Positions 1 through 11,954 of a stretch of 64,000 nt of DNA are shown piece after piece. Source of the DNA: Anarhynchus alexandrinus (Eukaryota > Chordata > Aves > Charadriiformes > Charadriidae). Below the pieces are notes generated by a model. The model was not told the DNA's origin, made no database searches, and saw only the letters and a list, made by a program, of their open reading frames with translations. The position numbers and the translations under genes are program-made. The first letter of the stretch is position 1. Every line of letters begins with the position of its first letter. The stretch covers positions 327,824-391,823 of the forward strand of contig VUYV01000179.1 in NCBI GenBank assembly GCA_008711295.1. The letters run 5' to 3'.

Positions 1-262
1 ATGAATAAACTAAACAGACTCATCTGATTCTGTTCCTACACATCTGGATTCAGGTCAGATATTACCTTTTTGCTGTCTAGATCCAAAAGCATGATCAAAA
101 TTCAGCTCTCAGTTGTATGGTTTGTACCTATCAGTTGTTTATCTCAGGTTTTAGCCTTCTTTCTTTCTTTCTAGACACAGAATTGAAATAAATCCTAGCC
201 TTCAAAGATGGAGTAAAAGGTGTAATGCTGTTACACTATTTCTCATTTATAGAAGCAGACCA

Positions 263-395
263 ATTGCTTGCTAGTACTTGCATTTGTTTGGATTTCCTGT
301 GATGAAATTTATTTTTAATTTTCCTGGCTGATGCAACTCATTGTTTGCCAGTACTTGCATTTGTTTGGACTTCTTGTGATGAAATTTATTTTTAA
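263..395. repeat. Imperfect tandem duplication, 77-bp period
   Basis: Two copies of a segment containing 'agtacttgcatttgtttgg' and 'gatgaaatttatttttaa' lie 77 bp apart (about 263-318 and 340-395) with roughly four or five mismatches over 56 bp. A shorter third match ('gtttgctagtacttg') occurs near 835-849. The divergence suggests an old local duplication. No family is recognised. Confidence 0.8.
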
Positions 396-2254
396 GTTTG
401 AAGTCACATTCTTCTACAGGAAGGTCAAAAGGGGACACTGTGTGTAACTCCATGGTGTCTTACACCTCTATGCATCTTTTATACAGGTGCAAAAAGAACA
501 TAGAAGACTTCTGTTCTCAGCTTTTGTGGTTTCACTCCCTCTGTAAAGATGCAGAATCACCTTCAGAATAAAAGTCAGCTGGCAACTCAGACCCGTACCG
601 ACTTAACCAGAAAATTTATATCATTCCTTTCAAAAGCTCAGAAGTTTGCGTTTGGCTCCCCAAGGACAAGTTTTATCAAAACAAAAGCCATATTGGTATA
701 GCTTGAAGTGAATATTCTATTAACAATAAATATATTCTGCCTTCCTAAGATCCCTGCATAATAAATGGAGATGCACTTACCCTGTTCAACATGATTTGTG
801 TTTGCAAGCAGTTCAAATATTCATCGTGCTTTGGTTTGCTAGTACTTGTGATATGAATAGTATCAAAAGTGACAATGAGCTTTTTACCCCTTTCCCCCAT
901 TGTCTGTGAGATGCCCCTTTAACTGCCACTGCAGATGGAACTGCAATGTCTGTTATTCCGTAATAACACCTTTGCTCTCATTTGTATCTTGAGTCAAATC
1001 AGCCCTAAAAAGTAATGCTGAGATCTAACTAAAATTGTTGCTCAAGTGCAGAGGAAATAGGTTTCGGCTGTACATTATTTATCTCACTTAGGGTGAGAGT
1101 CATGCTGCAGAGAAGCAGCAGAGTGAATCTGGACTGACTAAAACCCCTAGAAGAAGACCAGAGGTAGGCTAAAAAAATTTCTTACTCTTGTTTTGGCCCC
1201 TAGCACACAGATGGATGTAATTGTTGTTCTGTGTAACAACTGCATAAACAGGTACACAGCAGTCCTTTGACATGCCTTCTCGGTTCTTTTCTATCCCCCC
1301 TATTTTTCATCATTACTGTCTTACCATCCTTTACAGATTGCAAGCAGGAGGAATAAGGAGAAAGTGGAATGTCTTTCTCCAAGATAAATGAGAAATGAAG
1401 CGAAACTTTGTGAGATAAAGATGTCCATTGAACAGGTCTCGGGAATTCACCTTTTATTTCAGTGAACGCTGGAGCAGGTTTCATGAGTATAAAAAGTTTG
1501 CTGTTTGAATTACCCAGTGACTCAAATTCCCTTGGAGCTGGACTTTTATCTTTCCTCTCTTCTCCTACTTTGTGTGGACCAGCTGCCCTTAAGCTGCACT
1601 TAAACTAATCAAGGCAAATTGGCCTTTGGTCTGTGCTGTAGAGACCTCTGTCCTTTCGGGAAGACAGTGGCAGATAGGGATGAATACAACTCTTTGTATA
1701 ATGTATGGTTTCTTGTTTTGCTCAGGCATGTAGCCCCGTACCTGCAAACTACAGAGTAAATCAAGTAATTCTTTAAATATGTCAAAAAGCTGCATGAAAA
1801 GAGAGAAATTGTTCCGAGTACTTTTGTTGTTCTTGTTTCCATTTGCAATCTAATGCCTAGTACTTAAATCTATCTTAATTAAGGATGTTTCCATTGAGGT
1901 GAAGAATGCATTTCATCTGTATATCCATTAATCACATACTCATTAACTTAACTATTATAAGGATGTTTGCCTCAAACACATTAGTGGAATTTTTATCCTA
2001 CTGTCTGTAAGCATTAAAAGGGGATTGTTTTCCCTACCCATAGTAGGTAAACCACCAAGTGTGGAAGCATTAACAACTAGAAAAGGTATATGGGATAAGC
2101 TGTTATTTCTTCAGATTTTTTTAAAACATTTTACACGCTGTCAGAGACAAAGAGCCAGAAAGCAGTTTGATAAATGAACATGACCAATGGAAAAAGCAAA
2201 CAAAAGAAATAAATAAAAAATAATAAATGAAGTTAATGGATTATTAAACCAGTT
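396..2254. other. Non-genic AT-rich sequence
   Basis: No gene, RNA or repeat family was recognised. The open frames at 1200-1484 (-) and 1589-1848 (-) show no motif, start context or splice pattern that supports coding. Confidence 0.6.
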
Positions 2255-2535
2255 ACGGCCAATGTGACATCCTGCATAACACAGGCCATAGAACAATTTC
2301 TGAAATAATTCCTGTCTCTAGGCAATTAGCGGCTACTGAAATTGGTTATTATTTTATATTTCTGTGTTCAGTCTTATTTTAAAGATTGTTTAAAATGGAT
2401 GGAAAATCCACCATAGCACTGATCAAGTTTTTCAGTTGTTCACTATTAAACTATCTTTCTTATTAAAAATACAAATTTTATCTATCACCTAAATGAAATT
2501 AGCTACAACTTTAATTCATTAAACCTTGTCATAGG
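2255..2535 (-). repeat. Ancient CR1 LINE 3' fragment
   Basis: The plus strand carries 'cctgcataacacaggccat' near 2272, followed by 'aaaatccaccatagcactg' near 2402 and a decayed block with 'ctattaaa' and 'attaaaaatacaaatttta'. This matches, in order and spacing, the reverse complement of an old CR1 3' region known from sauropsid genomes. Divergence is high and no reading frame survives. It is a different 3'-end type from the fragment immediately to its right, so two insertions are likely. Family assignment rests on recognised sequence only. Confidence 0.65.
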
Positions 2536-2544
2536 AAACGTCTT

Positions 2545-3150
2545 CAAAGGGATTTCAAGGGATCGTCTGGTCTATCCTTCTGCTTCTTGGTAGAATCAAA
2601 TACAAGTTTCCCTTATCTCAGGGCAGAATCGACTCTATCTTATTCTTAACTAGAGTTTGTCTAAACTGTTCTTGAAGGACTCAAATTATGCTGATTTCAT
2701 AATCTCTCCAATAAATCTATTCCAGTACGTAACTATACTTATCTTTAGAAAGCTTTTTGCTGAGGTCTAAATTAAATCTCTATTTCAGAAATATAAGCCC
2801 CTTACTACTTGTTCTACCCACTGTGAAGAAGAAAAACAGATTAGTTCTTTTTAATTCCATCAGTCTTATGTAGTTGAAGACTATACACCTGCTCATCCCC
2901 TGCAATGATCAGCTCTTCTGTGCTAGGGTTAAATTTCCCACACTATAAAGTTTTTGTCAACTTCTTAATTCTGTAATCACGATTCTGGTATTCTTTGGAA
3001 CCTCTCCGTATTTCCAGTGTTAGTGGTAGTAAGCAGACTTGATTCTGTTACCTACAAAAGAATATGGCTCTCATTCTTACTATTTTCTTAACATATTTGG
3101 TGCTAACATTAGCCTTTTGAATTATGGTACTGTGCTTAAATTAACTTAAT
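2545..3150 (-). repeat. Ancient CR1 LINE, ORF2 C-terminal/3' region
   Basis: Read on the plus strand it shows a run of typical reverse-complement CR1 landmarks: 'gtctggtctatccttctgc', 'tctaaactgttcttgaagg', 'ctattccagtacgtaacta', 'cccttactacttgttctac' and 'ttggaacctctccgtattt'. The 3100-3150 part ('attagccttttgaattatg') is weaker but consistent with the next ORF2 block. It is a heavily mutated 5'-truncated LINE with no intact frame. It is clearly older than the octamer-tailed CR1 copies elsewhere in the window. Confidence 0.7.
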
Positions 3151-4334
3151 TAGCCAAAGAGACAAAGTCTCCTGTCTGATAAATATGGTTTGTGTTCAAT
3201 GGACATAGGTAAAATCTAGTTTTCAAAGAATTAAATTCAGTTTTACCTCCTTCAAAAGAAGGACATACTCTACTATTTTGTCTTAGGACAATCACGGAAA
3301 GAAACAAGATCCAGGTTCTCAGGGAACTACTTTGTTGATGATCTTGCAGTTCTGAAACTTATTTCTTCCCCTACAGTATACGAAAAGCTTACACCAAGTT
3401 GCTGTCAACTTTTTAGAAACGAGTGCTATGTTCTTCACTAAAAGCAATGTGCAGGTAGGCTTATAGTGGCTTAGAAGTGACATAAATCTCTGTTGACCTT
3501 ATTAAACAGGTTCACCATCAATCCCTTAATATTTTTATCATTTGAATATAGTGATTCCCAAGATGTGCTGCATTTTCACTTTATGGCCATATATGAGCTG
3601 GCAGAGGACTGGCACATCTTTGGAAATAACTATTTCGAAGGTGAAATAAACCTTATCTGATACTTTAAATAGTACCATAAGAGGTGAAAGACAGGGAGAG
3701 AAAGCTTTGGAAGTTCTTTCTTTGGAACAATTGCAATTTGTGAAAGTGTCTTCAGATGTTCTTGCAAGATTGTGGTCACGATCAGGGCTTAGACTTAAGG
3801 TAGGGTCATAGAAGGAGCAGGAATAGCAGTAAAAGAGGTATTGAATAAGGTATTTTTAAGGAGGTATTCCAGTGAATTTAGATATGAAGCTTAGGAAGGA
3901 AAATGAAGTGCCTGTTTCATGAAGTGTCTGCATTAAGAAAAAGGATAGATGTGATATTTGGAAGTTGCTATGGAGAAGAGCGCTCACATCATCCACAAAA
4001 GTTGGTATCTGTGCAACACCTCCAGAAAGAGCTATAAAAGTGTTTCTTCTACCTTCCCCATTCTATCTCATAGAAAAACACTTATCTCAGGCCATCAAGT
4101 ATCTTTCCCTTCCTATATAACCTATGACAAACTTAAAACCAGTAGCACAGCATGCTAAAGTCTCAGAAACTTAAATGCTGCCTGAGAGGAGATCAAGAGA
4201 AATGAAGGGCAGCTCAGGTTCCTCTAGTAGCAGGAAATTTGTTAGATGAAAATGTACAAGTGAAACATATATATTGGTGTGAACACCCCATTTCAGGGGC
4301 AGTACCTCCAATGTCACTTTTTTAGTCTGCTCAC
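3151..4334. other. Non-genic AT-rich sequence
   Basis: Nothing was recognised. The 66-aa frame at 3958-4158 (+) has no supporting motif. Confidence 0.55.
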
Positions 4335-4625
4335 TGTTTTATTGCCTCCTACAGCTAAAAACTTTTACCTAAACTTCTCCCTTCTTAGCTCCAGGCCTTT
4401 TCTTCCAGTACTCATAGTTTGAGACTGAATAATTCCCTCCTTTCATTTATATCCTTACCTTGAAGGTATTTATAGACTGAGATCATGTTGCCCCTGAGCT
4501 TTTGCTCTTCCAGACTCCATAAATTTATCTTCCTTACTCTCTCACCTTATGTCTTATTATCTTCTAGTTCTTATATCAGTTTTGTATCCTCATTTTCTAT
4601 TTCCCTACGTTTCTTCTGTTCTTTC
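4335..4625 (-). repeat. Ancient CR1 LINE ORF2 fragment
   Basis: The plus strand contains 'gtactcatagtttgagact', 'gaataattccctcctttca', 'tttatagactgagatcatg' and 'cttccagactccataaatt' in the order expected for the reverse complement of an old CR1 ORF2 C-terminal region. The open frames at 4485-4763 and 4549-4734 (+) are antisense to it and are not genes. Divergence is similar to the 2545-3150 copy. Confidence 0.7.
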
Positions 4626-5937
4626 CAAGCAGTGGGGAAATATGTTCCAAAACTATTGTTCTGGGGTTGTTTTTTTTTCCTGTTATTATGGCATTCTGTT
4701 TTTTCATACTTTAATCCAAATTATTATGTTATGATTATGCTTTCCCTCTTTAAAAATAAGTAAATAGCTGATGCCAAATTTCACAAAGCTGTCTATAACT
4801 ATACAAGAGGACAACGTAATTTTATGTGTATGAAACAGAACTCTTCAAAACTCTTTTTTCATCTGGTCATCTATAATGAAGTTCTCAGTTATGAAGTCTC
4901 AGGAATTCTCTGCAATGACAGCTGCTTCTAGCGAAGCAACTCTACAGCTCTTCTCCAGTTCATGCTCCTGTATTCATGTCACGAAGGCTTCCAAAAAGGT
5001 AGATAAATACAAGTTATTAGGATCTTTGCGAGGGTAATCAGATACAAATATTTCATCTTTATTGCACAGAAAACTGCATTCGTTTATCTAATGGTCTCTT
5101 CTGGCTTTAAATTCAGTGAATGGTATCAAATCTCTTGTAAGAACACTCCCATAGTGAATTTAACAGTTTAGGTGTAATTTTTCAGCTTCAAAGGTTATGA
5201 TAGAGAAGGTTGGTCTTCCTCTTGCTTGTTTAGTGGCTAGTGAGAAATTGATGAGTCTCCGGCAGCTACCAGTTTGAGGTCTTAAACATTTAGCTGAAAC
5301 AGTAATATTTCATTTTTATAATATTGTTTACCCTTGACTGTACAGACTGAAATCTTACTGTCAGCCCAAGCAAAATCAACTTGTTATAAGATTTGGGAGG
5401 TTTTCCAAACAAATAAGTAAAGAAAACTTTGATTAAAAGAAATTTAATATTGAGCGTGTGTATAATTAACATTACTGTTAAAAGCTTTGGTTTTAAAAAT
5501 ATTCTTTAGAAACTTAATAAATTCAGAACAGAAAACTTCTACATTCTTATTTATCAGATATATTGGGATCCCAACCTGAGATTAAAACTGTTCGGATTAG
5601 ACTACAATTTCACGTTTCTTTTATTTTCTGTGACATCTGACTGGCCGTAAACAACGCAAGTGTTAACATTAAAGGATTGTCTTACCTGCTGATAAAGATG
5701 ATTGCTTAATGATAAATGTTCTTGGTCTGAGATCTACAATATACAAAACACCACCTCGTAAGGGCCACATAAGGGTAATGCATAAATGCCATGAGAAATG
5801 TCCCATCCTATGCAAGGAACAGTCCAGCAGGTATCACAGTCCTTCTAATACCCATAAAATAAATTAAGAGACTCTGCATGAACAGATTAAAACGAAGCTG
5901 ATTTTAAAGCATAATGCAAAGAGTAGAGTGGATAGGT
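4626..5937. other. Non-genic AT-rich sequence
   Basis: No coding, RNA or repeat signal was recognised. Confidence 0.55.
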
Positions 5938-6045
5938 AAAATGGTAGTGCATAGGAGACGTGGATTCTCCCGTCACCACTGTGTGTCAGGAATCTTTGGG
6001 AGATGTCTGTGTCATTTTACCTTGGTTTATTGTAAGCTAAAAGAC
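5938..6045 (+). repeat. MIR-like SINE fragment
   Basis: The pieces 'gcataggagacgtggattc', 'accactgtgtgtcaggaat' and 'taccttggtttattgtaag' follow the order of the MIR core (gained-and-lost-weight/clinical-style 'gagacctggattc', 'ctgtgtgacctt' and 'cttggttt..tgtaa' blocks). Similarity is patchy with small gaps. It is weaker than the copy at 6645, so the call is tentative. Confidence 0.45.
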
Positions 6046-6644
6046 TCGTGATGACCTTTACAAAACTCTTAACAATTTATTAGAGCTGGGAGTTAATTTA
6101 TTAGAGCCATGAAACACTATTATCACTATTTTTTCATGTAGATCTGATATTGTTTAACTGGAACAAATAACAGCCAAGAACTTCACTACACTCTTCTTTC
6201 AGGAAGTGCCTCAAGTCTGCTAGATGGACTTAAATAGAAAAATCAGTTCAGTTCATTGCCCAGGAACTTAATACCATGTTTTGGGGCTGATCGTCAACCC
6301 GTTTGACTCTGCAAGGAACACCCAATATTAGTATTGATGGGAGCAACACAGCTATGTGGCACAAGGAGTATAAAGAAAACATGGACTGTCTGGTTGAATA
6401 CAGAACACTACCGACAGAATGAAATCAGTCATTTGTTTATGGGATTTAGTTTTATTTGCATCATAAATTCTGACAGATGGCTTGTCAGGTTGATAAGGTT
6501 ACTTTTGTAACTTCATTTTACCCATAATGTATTCCAGCAGTTTGGAATATGATTGAGAACTTCAAAGTGTAAACCCCTTGGAAGATGGTGAAGGGTGAAA
6601 GCATATGGAAAGGTGAATTGTTTCATGGGTGAAATGCAGGGTGG
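6046..6644. other. Non-genic sequence
   Basis: Nothing was recognised between the two MIR-like fragments. Confidence 0.5.
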
Positions 6645-6762
6645 GGACTCAGGAGACCTGATACATTTCTAATTCTGGCACGGTTCTTCTTCAAGACTCT
6701 CAGAATGACACTTCATTTATCTGTGCTTCAAGTATCCATTTGCAAATGGAAATAATCCTTAC
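6645..6762 (+). repeat. MIR SINE fragment
   Basis: The sequence begins 'ggactcaggagacctg', continues with 'ctaattctggcac', then 'gacacttcatttatctgtgc' and closes 'caaatggaaataatcc'. These are the successive landmarks of the MIR core and 3' half, in the right order and spacing. MIRs are old tRNA-derived SINEs shared across amniotes. This copy is heavily diverged and non-coding. Confidence 0.65.
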
Positions 6763-9700
6763 ATCAGTCAAATCCTCCCTTTTTTTTCATATTACAAGAA
6801 CATTAGAGCAAGACTATGTTTCAACAAGCATTTGTAACCTCACCTATCACAGAGAGTCCTTCAAACACTTCTGTAATGTAAGTACAAATGAATAAATAAA
6901 TCCACCACAGTTCTCTGGAAGTGATCTTAATTACAACATTTTTTTCAGAAACCTCAGTAGTTTTCATTGGTGTGAGTACAATCAAGCCTTAAGAACAGGA
7001 AAAGAGAAAGAAAATGGGGACACTTTAGAAAAAAGCATTGAAAACTGTAAGTGATGTTAGACGAAGGCAGCTTTACTTAGGGAACTCGAGTGAAAAGAAG
7101 CTTTGTGACAAGAAAAGGACTTTAGCAGGATAGTTTGGTTTCTTTTTCCTTATTTGGTAGCACTTTTTCTTGAGAGTTTAATTACCAGGTTGATTAGAAG
7201 GAAGGAATTTGTGTTCACAAATGGCACTTATAAAAATCATCTTTTCCTTCTTGGTCTCTGAATGAAAGATGGTCTCTGATGTCAGTTTAGCTATGAATAA
7301 TTGAATAAAAGAGCAAAGTATACTGTCTGGAAATGGAATCATTATGGTCTACAGAACACAAAAAATCAACTTAAATGTATTTCTTATGCTCAACAAAACC
7401 AAAGTTTTTATAAATTATAACTTTGTATATACACAGTTAGAAATCTTTATATGAATTATGAAACCAGCATATTAATACTCTATAGCAGTGTTATAAACAA
7501 TGCTCAGGAGTCAACAATAATGTGCAGTTACTCTTTAGGAAGATGCAGTCTTCTGTAAGGGACTTTCTAGGAGACCTTCATTCTTAAAAAGTAGTTTTCA
7601 ATATGCAAATAGAAAAAGTCACCTTTACATGAGATGGGATGTACTAACTGTGTTCGTAGTTACGTACAATTTTTTTCTGCATTAAACAAAGGCAGACAGG
7701 TTAGGAAACAGCAGAGCTTCTGAGGTAAGGAACAGAGTTGCCTCCTTACCTAGGACACGTGCAACATGTTCAGCAGTCTTGGAACAAACTGTGAGATTTT
7801 GAGATAATAGTGACTCAGCCAGAGCAGCCTAGATCATTGGAAATTCCTAAAAGTGCAGAAAACAGAATCATGTAGCTTTTTCTATATCAGTACATTATTA
7901 TCTCTAAACTCAGCCTAAGGAACCGAGGAGAACACATTCCTTTTTCTGTCTCCTATGCAACTCAGCTATACTTTCTTTAAAAGACTATGTGGTCATTGAC
8001 TAGAATAGACAGTCATGATGATTTCAGCGACATATATGAAAATCACAAAATGAAACTTCAAAATCTAGTTTGGATCGATAGATTGACTTTTATTTTGCTT
8101 TATGGTTCATGCTTTCTCATTACCTTACTGTTTTCTTCCACTAAATGAGTTTGGTGTTTTTCCCTGCTTGGCACAACAAGATTTTGTTAGAGCCCTTGGT
8201 CTGTTCTGTCTTCATTTCTTTGTTTTGTGATTGCCTGTTCTTTGTGTGCACTGCTGGTTTTTCTCCCTTTTCTGTCTTCATTGTCTTTGCCTTGGATATT
8301 GTCTTTTTCTCCATATTTCCTCATCTTCCTCTTTCCCCTTCTTATCCTCAAATTGTGTCTGTAATGCTATTCAATTGTTATCCTGTTCCCCACTGTGCCA
8401 GTATTTCCACTTCTTAAAAAAACAATGGCCCCTTCTGCAGGCAGCCATTGATTTCACATACACAGAAGAGAAACTTCGCTTTCTGCACAGTACAGAAGCT
8501 GTCTTTCTACCACTGTGGGACAGCTGCTGTAATATTATGTCAGATGGCACAATGCTGCCTGAGTCTGTCCAGCGGCAGGCACTGAACAGAAATTTTTATT
8601 TCATTCTTTGGAGAAGTCCCCAGGCAACTCCACCAGCTGAAGCAGGGCAAGAATAAGAATGTGGACTGCCCAGGGAGCGTTCCTCCTCTGCTTTTGCTTA
8701 TGAGGAAGTGCTGTTTCTCTTGCCCAGTCTTGTTTCTGAGTCTGCAGTTTGGTGAGATGAAGACTCAAAGTAGTGGTTCACGGATAGTAACAATTCAGGG
8801 AAAATAGGGGTCCGTTGATGGGTTGGAGAGACAACCCTGTGATCCGCAGTGTGGAAAAGCCAGAAATTAAATACTGTTTTTCTGGCTTAGTTCTTGCTGG
8901 CAAAGCCTGGTCCAAGATATCTCTGCATACCAACAAGATTTGGAAAAGGGGCAGCCAGCAGTGAGAGAACAGATTGGGGACTAACAAGGGAAGCTGAACA
9001 TGCTCAACTCTATTGGACGCTGAAAGAGTTGGCCAATGTGATTGGGAGAAAGCTGTCCCTCATTTGTGAAAAAACATAGCAGTCAGAGAAGGAGAAAATG
9101 TTATGTTGCGCTATTCTATTTATCAAGTCAAGAAAGAAACAGGAAAGAGAAACAGCTGATTGAAAACAGTAAACAAGTTTTCCAAGGACAGCTCAGACTT
9201 GGCTAACCTGATCTCCTTCTGTGATGAAATGACTGGCTATATGGACAAGGATCTTCATGTCATATTTATATGCATGTGTGTGCATGTGTTTTATCACTAT
9301 ATTTGTAGTCCTGTACAGCTTTGATGACTATGAAGTCACATGCTGGAAAACGAGTTTCATAACAGTTTTATTTAGGTTACCTTTGAAGGCTTATTTACTT
9401 TGGTGCATTTATTTTGCTTGTTGTTGCCTTAGGCCTGGCTGGAGTTTTACTTCTATAAAGCCTTTGCTAAAATTTCAAAGTATACCTCATGAAAATAGTG
9501 ACCAACAGTTGAATGGGTTAAGAATATTAATGAAGCTGGGAGAGCAGTATCGCAGCTAGAGGGAGAGAATAAGGGATAGATATTTATGGGACATCAGATG
9601 TTCCTATGCCCACGAGATAGATCTTTGTGAAGTTCCCAGCCCAATTACAGGTGTAATGTTAATACAGAATTGTACTGAACACTGTATGTAAGTGAAGTCT

Positions 9701-10535
9701 GAAATTTTGTATGTTCTGAATTGGCCTAGCAGACATAGTTTTCTGCCAATGAGTTCTTGCATGTGTATACAGGTACACTAAGATTTTATACCCATTAGCA
9801 TTTTAGCCTTATGATCAAAGAGGTTGAATTTTTGCTGCCAAACCAAACTTACAACAATGTTTTGTGTTGTATGACTGGCACTGGCATCTCTGGACACCAC
9901 CTGCGCTGGCACTGAGGTCTTTAGGATGGCAGTACTGACAATACACCCGTGCTAGTAGCAGAAAGGACCAACAGCTGATGAATACAACCACAGCTGCTGA
10001 CTATATCATTGGCTCATTTAACCTGTGTAATGCCATGTGCCCCTAGAAATAATCATGGGCCCTCAGGCTGAGTGGAGGAGAGGAGAGTGTTTTGTATTCA
10101 CATTGCTCAGGGTCAGCCTCCGTAGAGAGGACTGACTGACTCTTTCAATCCATTACTGCTTTGCATTGTCTTGAGTTTCCTGTGGGCTCCATGTGGTGCC
10201 CCATGGACTCAAAGATATCATGATTATTTTCATGAGAATTTTTAATTCAAAGTGCCTAAGATAATACAAAGTGTGTGTTGCAGTTCAGCAGCACAGTGTT
10301 CTTACATGTGACATGGAGGCTGCCACGTAGCATGAGGGCACTGGGGGAATTTTGGGCACAAGGGTAGTTAGGTAGATTTTGGAGACAACCTAACCTGGTA
10401 TGATCTATATCCATACTCTGCCTGCAACAGAGTGTGTAGAAAACCATTTTCTCTGTTCTGTCTAGGTTTACTCTTGAAGAAAACTAGCTGGTTTCCCAAG
10501 AAAATTACCACACAGGGCACCCAAGTGACCAGAAC
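6763..10535. other. Non-genic sequence with a pyrimidine-rich stretch
   Basis: No gene is supported. From 8145 to 8420 the plus strand is T/C-rich and therefore open in two frames by composition. The following 8421-8656 segment continues one frame to a stop with more normal composition but shows no motif I recognise. The segment 9880-10200 is slightly richer in GC without a recognised repeat. Confidence 0.5.
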
Positions 10536-10700
10536 TCAAGAATGAAATGGTGAGTAAATTTCCCCAATGATAGTGTCCATGTAGCTGTGAGGATATCTTC
10601 CAGGGGAGAACAGATCTGACATGTGCCTCGTTTTTCTGTTATAGCTGAAAAACATTGCAAATACAAAACATTTGGCTTCAGATTCCTTTCCTAGGATCAG
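10536..10700 (-). other. Possible exon-like open segment, unidentified
   Basis: The minus strand is open from about 10700 to a TGA at 10536 and is preceded by 'gatttgctgatcctag', a possible splice acceptor. The peptide includes 'FSYNRKTRHMSDLFSPGRY'. No domain is recognised. It lies downstream of, and on the same strand as, the exon-like segments at 11.7-16.2 kb and could be a further or terminal piece of the same locus, or chance. Confidence 0.15.
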
Positions 10701-11640
10701 CAAATCACCAAAACACATTAGTCAATCCAGAATGAGTTCAGAATTTGTTTCTTTGGGCAAAAAAGCATAATGAAATTCCTTTTAAGTTTGTCAAAAAAAG
10801 TATTCAAAAGTGAGTAGAATAGCATTCACCTGCTGGTACAGCTTAGCCAGGTGTCCTCAGTTGTGTCCCCTAAGTCATGCCCTTGTCAAATCCATTAAAG
10901 GCAGAATGCCACATTGTTGTCATGGTACTACAGGGTAATATCCAAAAGCATGACTGAATGAAGAAATGCAAATCTGGATGTTCATGCAAGACTGAGTTGC
11001 ACATGGCTGCAGCTTGTTACTGAGTTAAATCAGTTGCTAATTTCGCAAGGGAAGTGCTATAGGTGGTGATTCTGCTCAGTGTGTTAACAAATTATGGATT
11101 GACATTTCTTACAAAGTCTCACCCTTGACCATGTTTTTATTTAACTGCAATTACCCACAGGTGTGACTGCAGTCAGCGTAGCCTGTGGGACGATGCAAAA
11201 TTTAATCAGTACTTAATGTGACCATGTTATAAGTTTTTACATCTGTCAAACAGCTTGTTTCCTTTCTTACTGCTTCTACGATTTTTAAAGCTTTCTATGT
11301 GGTCTTTGCTTTGCTGCAGAATATATTCAAAATTTCTATATCCCTAGCAAAGAAAATAGGTAACATTTCTTTGAAGTCAGCAGCAAAACTGGCCTATATG
11401 ATACAGTGACACGTAGTATTTACATAATATTTTCTTTAAGAGACCTTGCTATATTTTGTGTAGGAAATAAGTATCATAATCCTTAATTAGTGGCTGGTGA
11501 AAATGAGGTTCCCAAAGTCTGGTAGCATTTATTCATAGTAAAAAAATAAACCCCTCCTCATTTCTCTTGAACCCTAGTCCTGCTCACTGGGATGTACTGC
11601 ATATGCTGTAATTATATTAAACCATGTTATATAGTACAGG

Positions 11641-11656
11641 GTATACTATAGTATAC
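11641..11656. repeat. Perfect 16-bp palindrome gtatactatagtatac
   Basis: The 16-mer equals its own reverse complement. It is followed by further TATAC-like units (to 11672), so it may have grown from a short AT-rich microsatellite. Confidence 0.9.
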
Positions 11657-11764
11657 TATACTATACACTAGAGCCATATGCATTAATAAACTTATTTTTA
11701 TTCTCTGTTTATATGATTATACGTCCCCATTCATTACAAATATACTCCTGGGAGTTTTCCTTAC

Positions 11765-11943
11765 ACAGGTGTCTAACTGGTTACATTCTTGTGTTGGTGC
11801 ATTATAGTATTGGCACATTATAGTAAAGTACAAAGTATCATCTGGTGATAAGGGTTCTTCTATTTCCTTCTCATCACAATCCTCTATAACAGATGTTATA
11901 TCGTCATTCATTTTACACAAGTTTTCCATGTACAAGTTAGATA
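11765..11943 (-). pseudogene. Candidate exon of an unidentified decayed gene
   Basis: On the minus strand about 56 codons are open and end at a good splice donor (gtaagg, plus 11759-11764). The peptide is acidic and not of random-ORF composition, with 'VIEDCDEKEIEEPLSPDD' followed by 'LYFTIMCQYYNAPTQE'. A possible acceptor ('ctttcttacaag') lies just upstream, but an in-frame TAG occurs between it and the coding-like stretch, and a 24-bp palindrome spans that point. It is the most downstream of a row of minus-strand exon-like segments. I do not recognise the protein. Confidence 0.3.
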
Positions 11944-11954
11944 TCTAACTTGTA
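11931..11954. repeat. Perfect 24-bp palindrome
   Basis: The half-site 'tacaagttagat' (11931-11942) is followed without spacer by its exact reverse complement (11943-11954). It overlaps the putative acceptor of the 11765-11943 segment. Confidence 0.95.

Noticed and set aside
4485..4763. Hydrophobic plus-strand ORFs
   Set aside because: Antisense to an ancient CR1 fragment; hydrophobicity comes from T/C richness.
8145..8656. 90- and 141-codon plus-strand ORFs
   Set aside because: The first half is a T/C-rich tract; the second half has normal composition but no splice, start or domain evidence.
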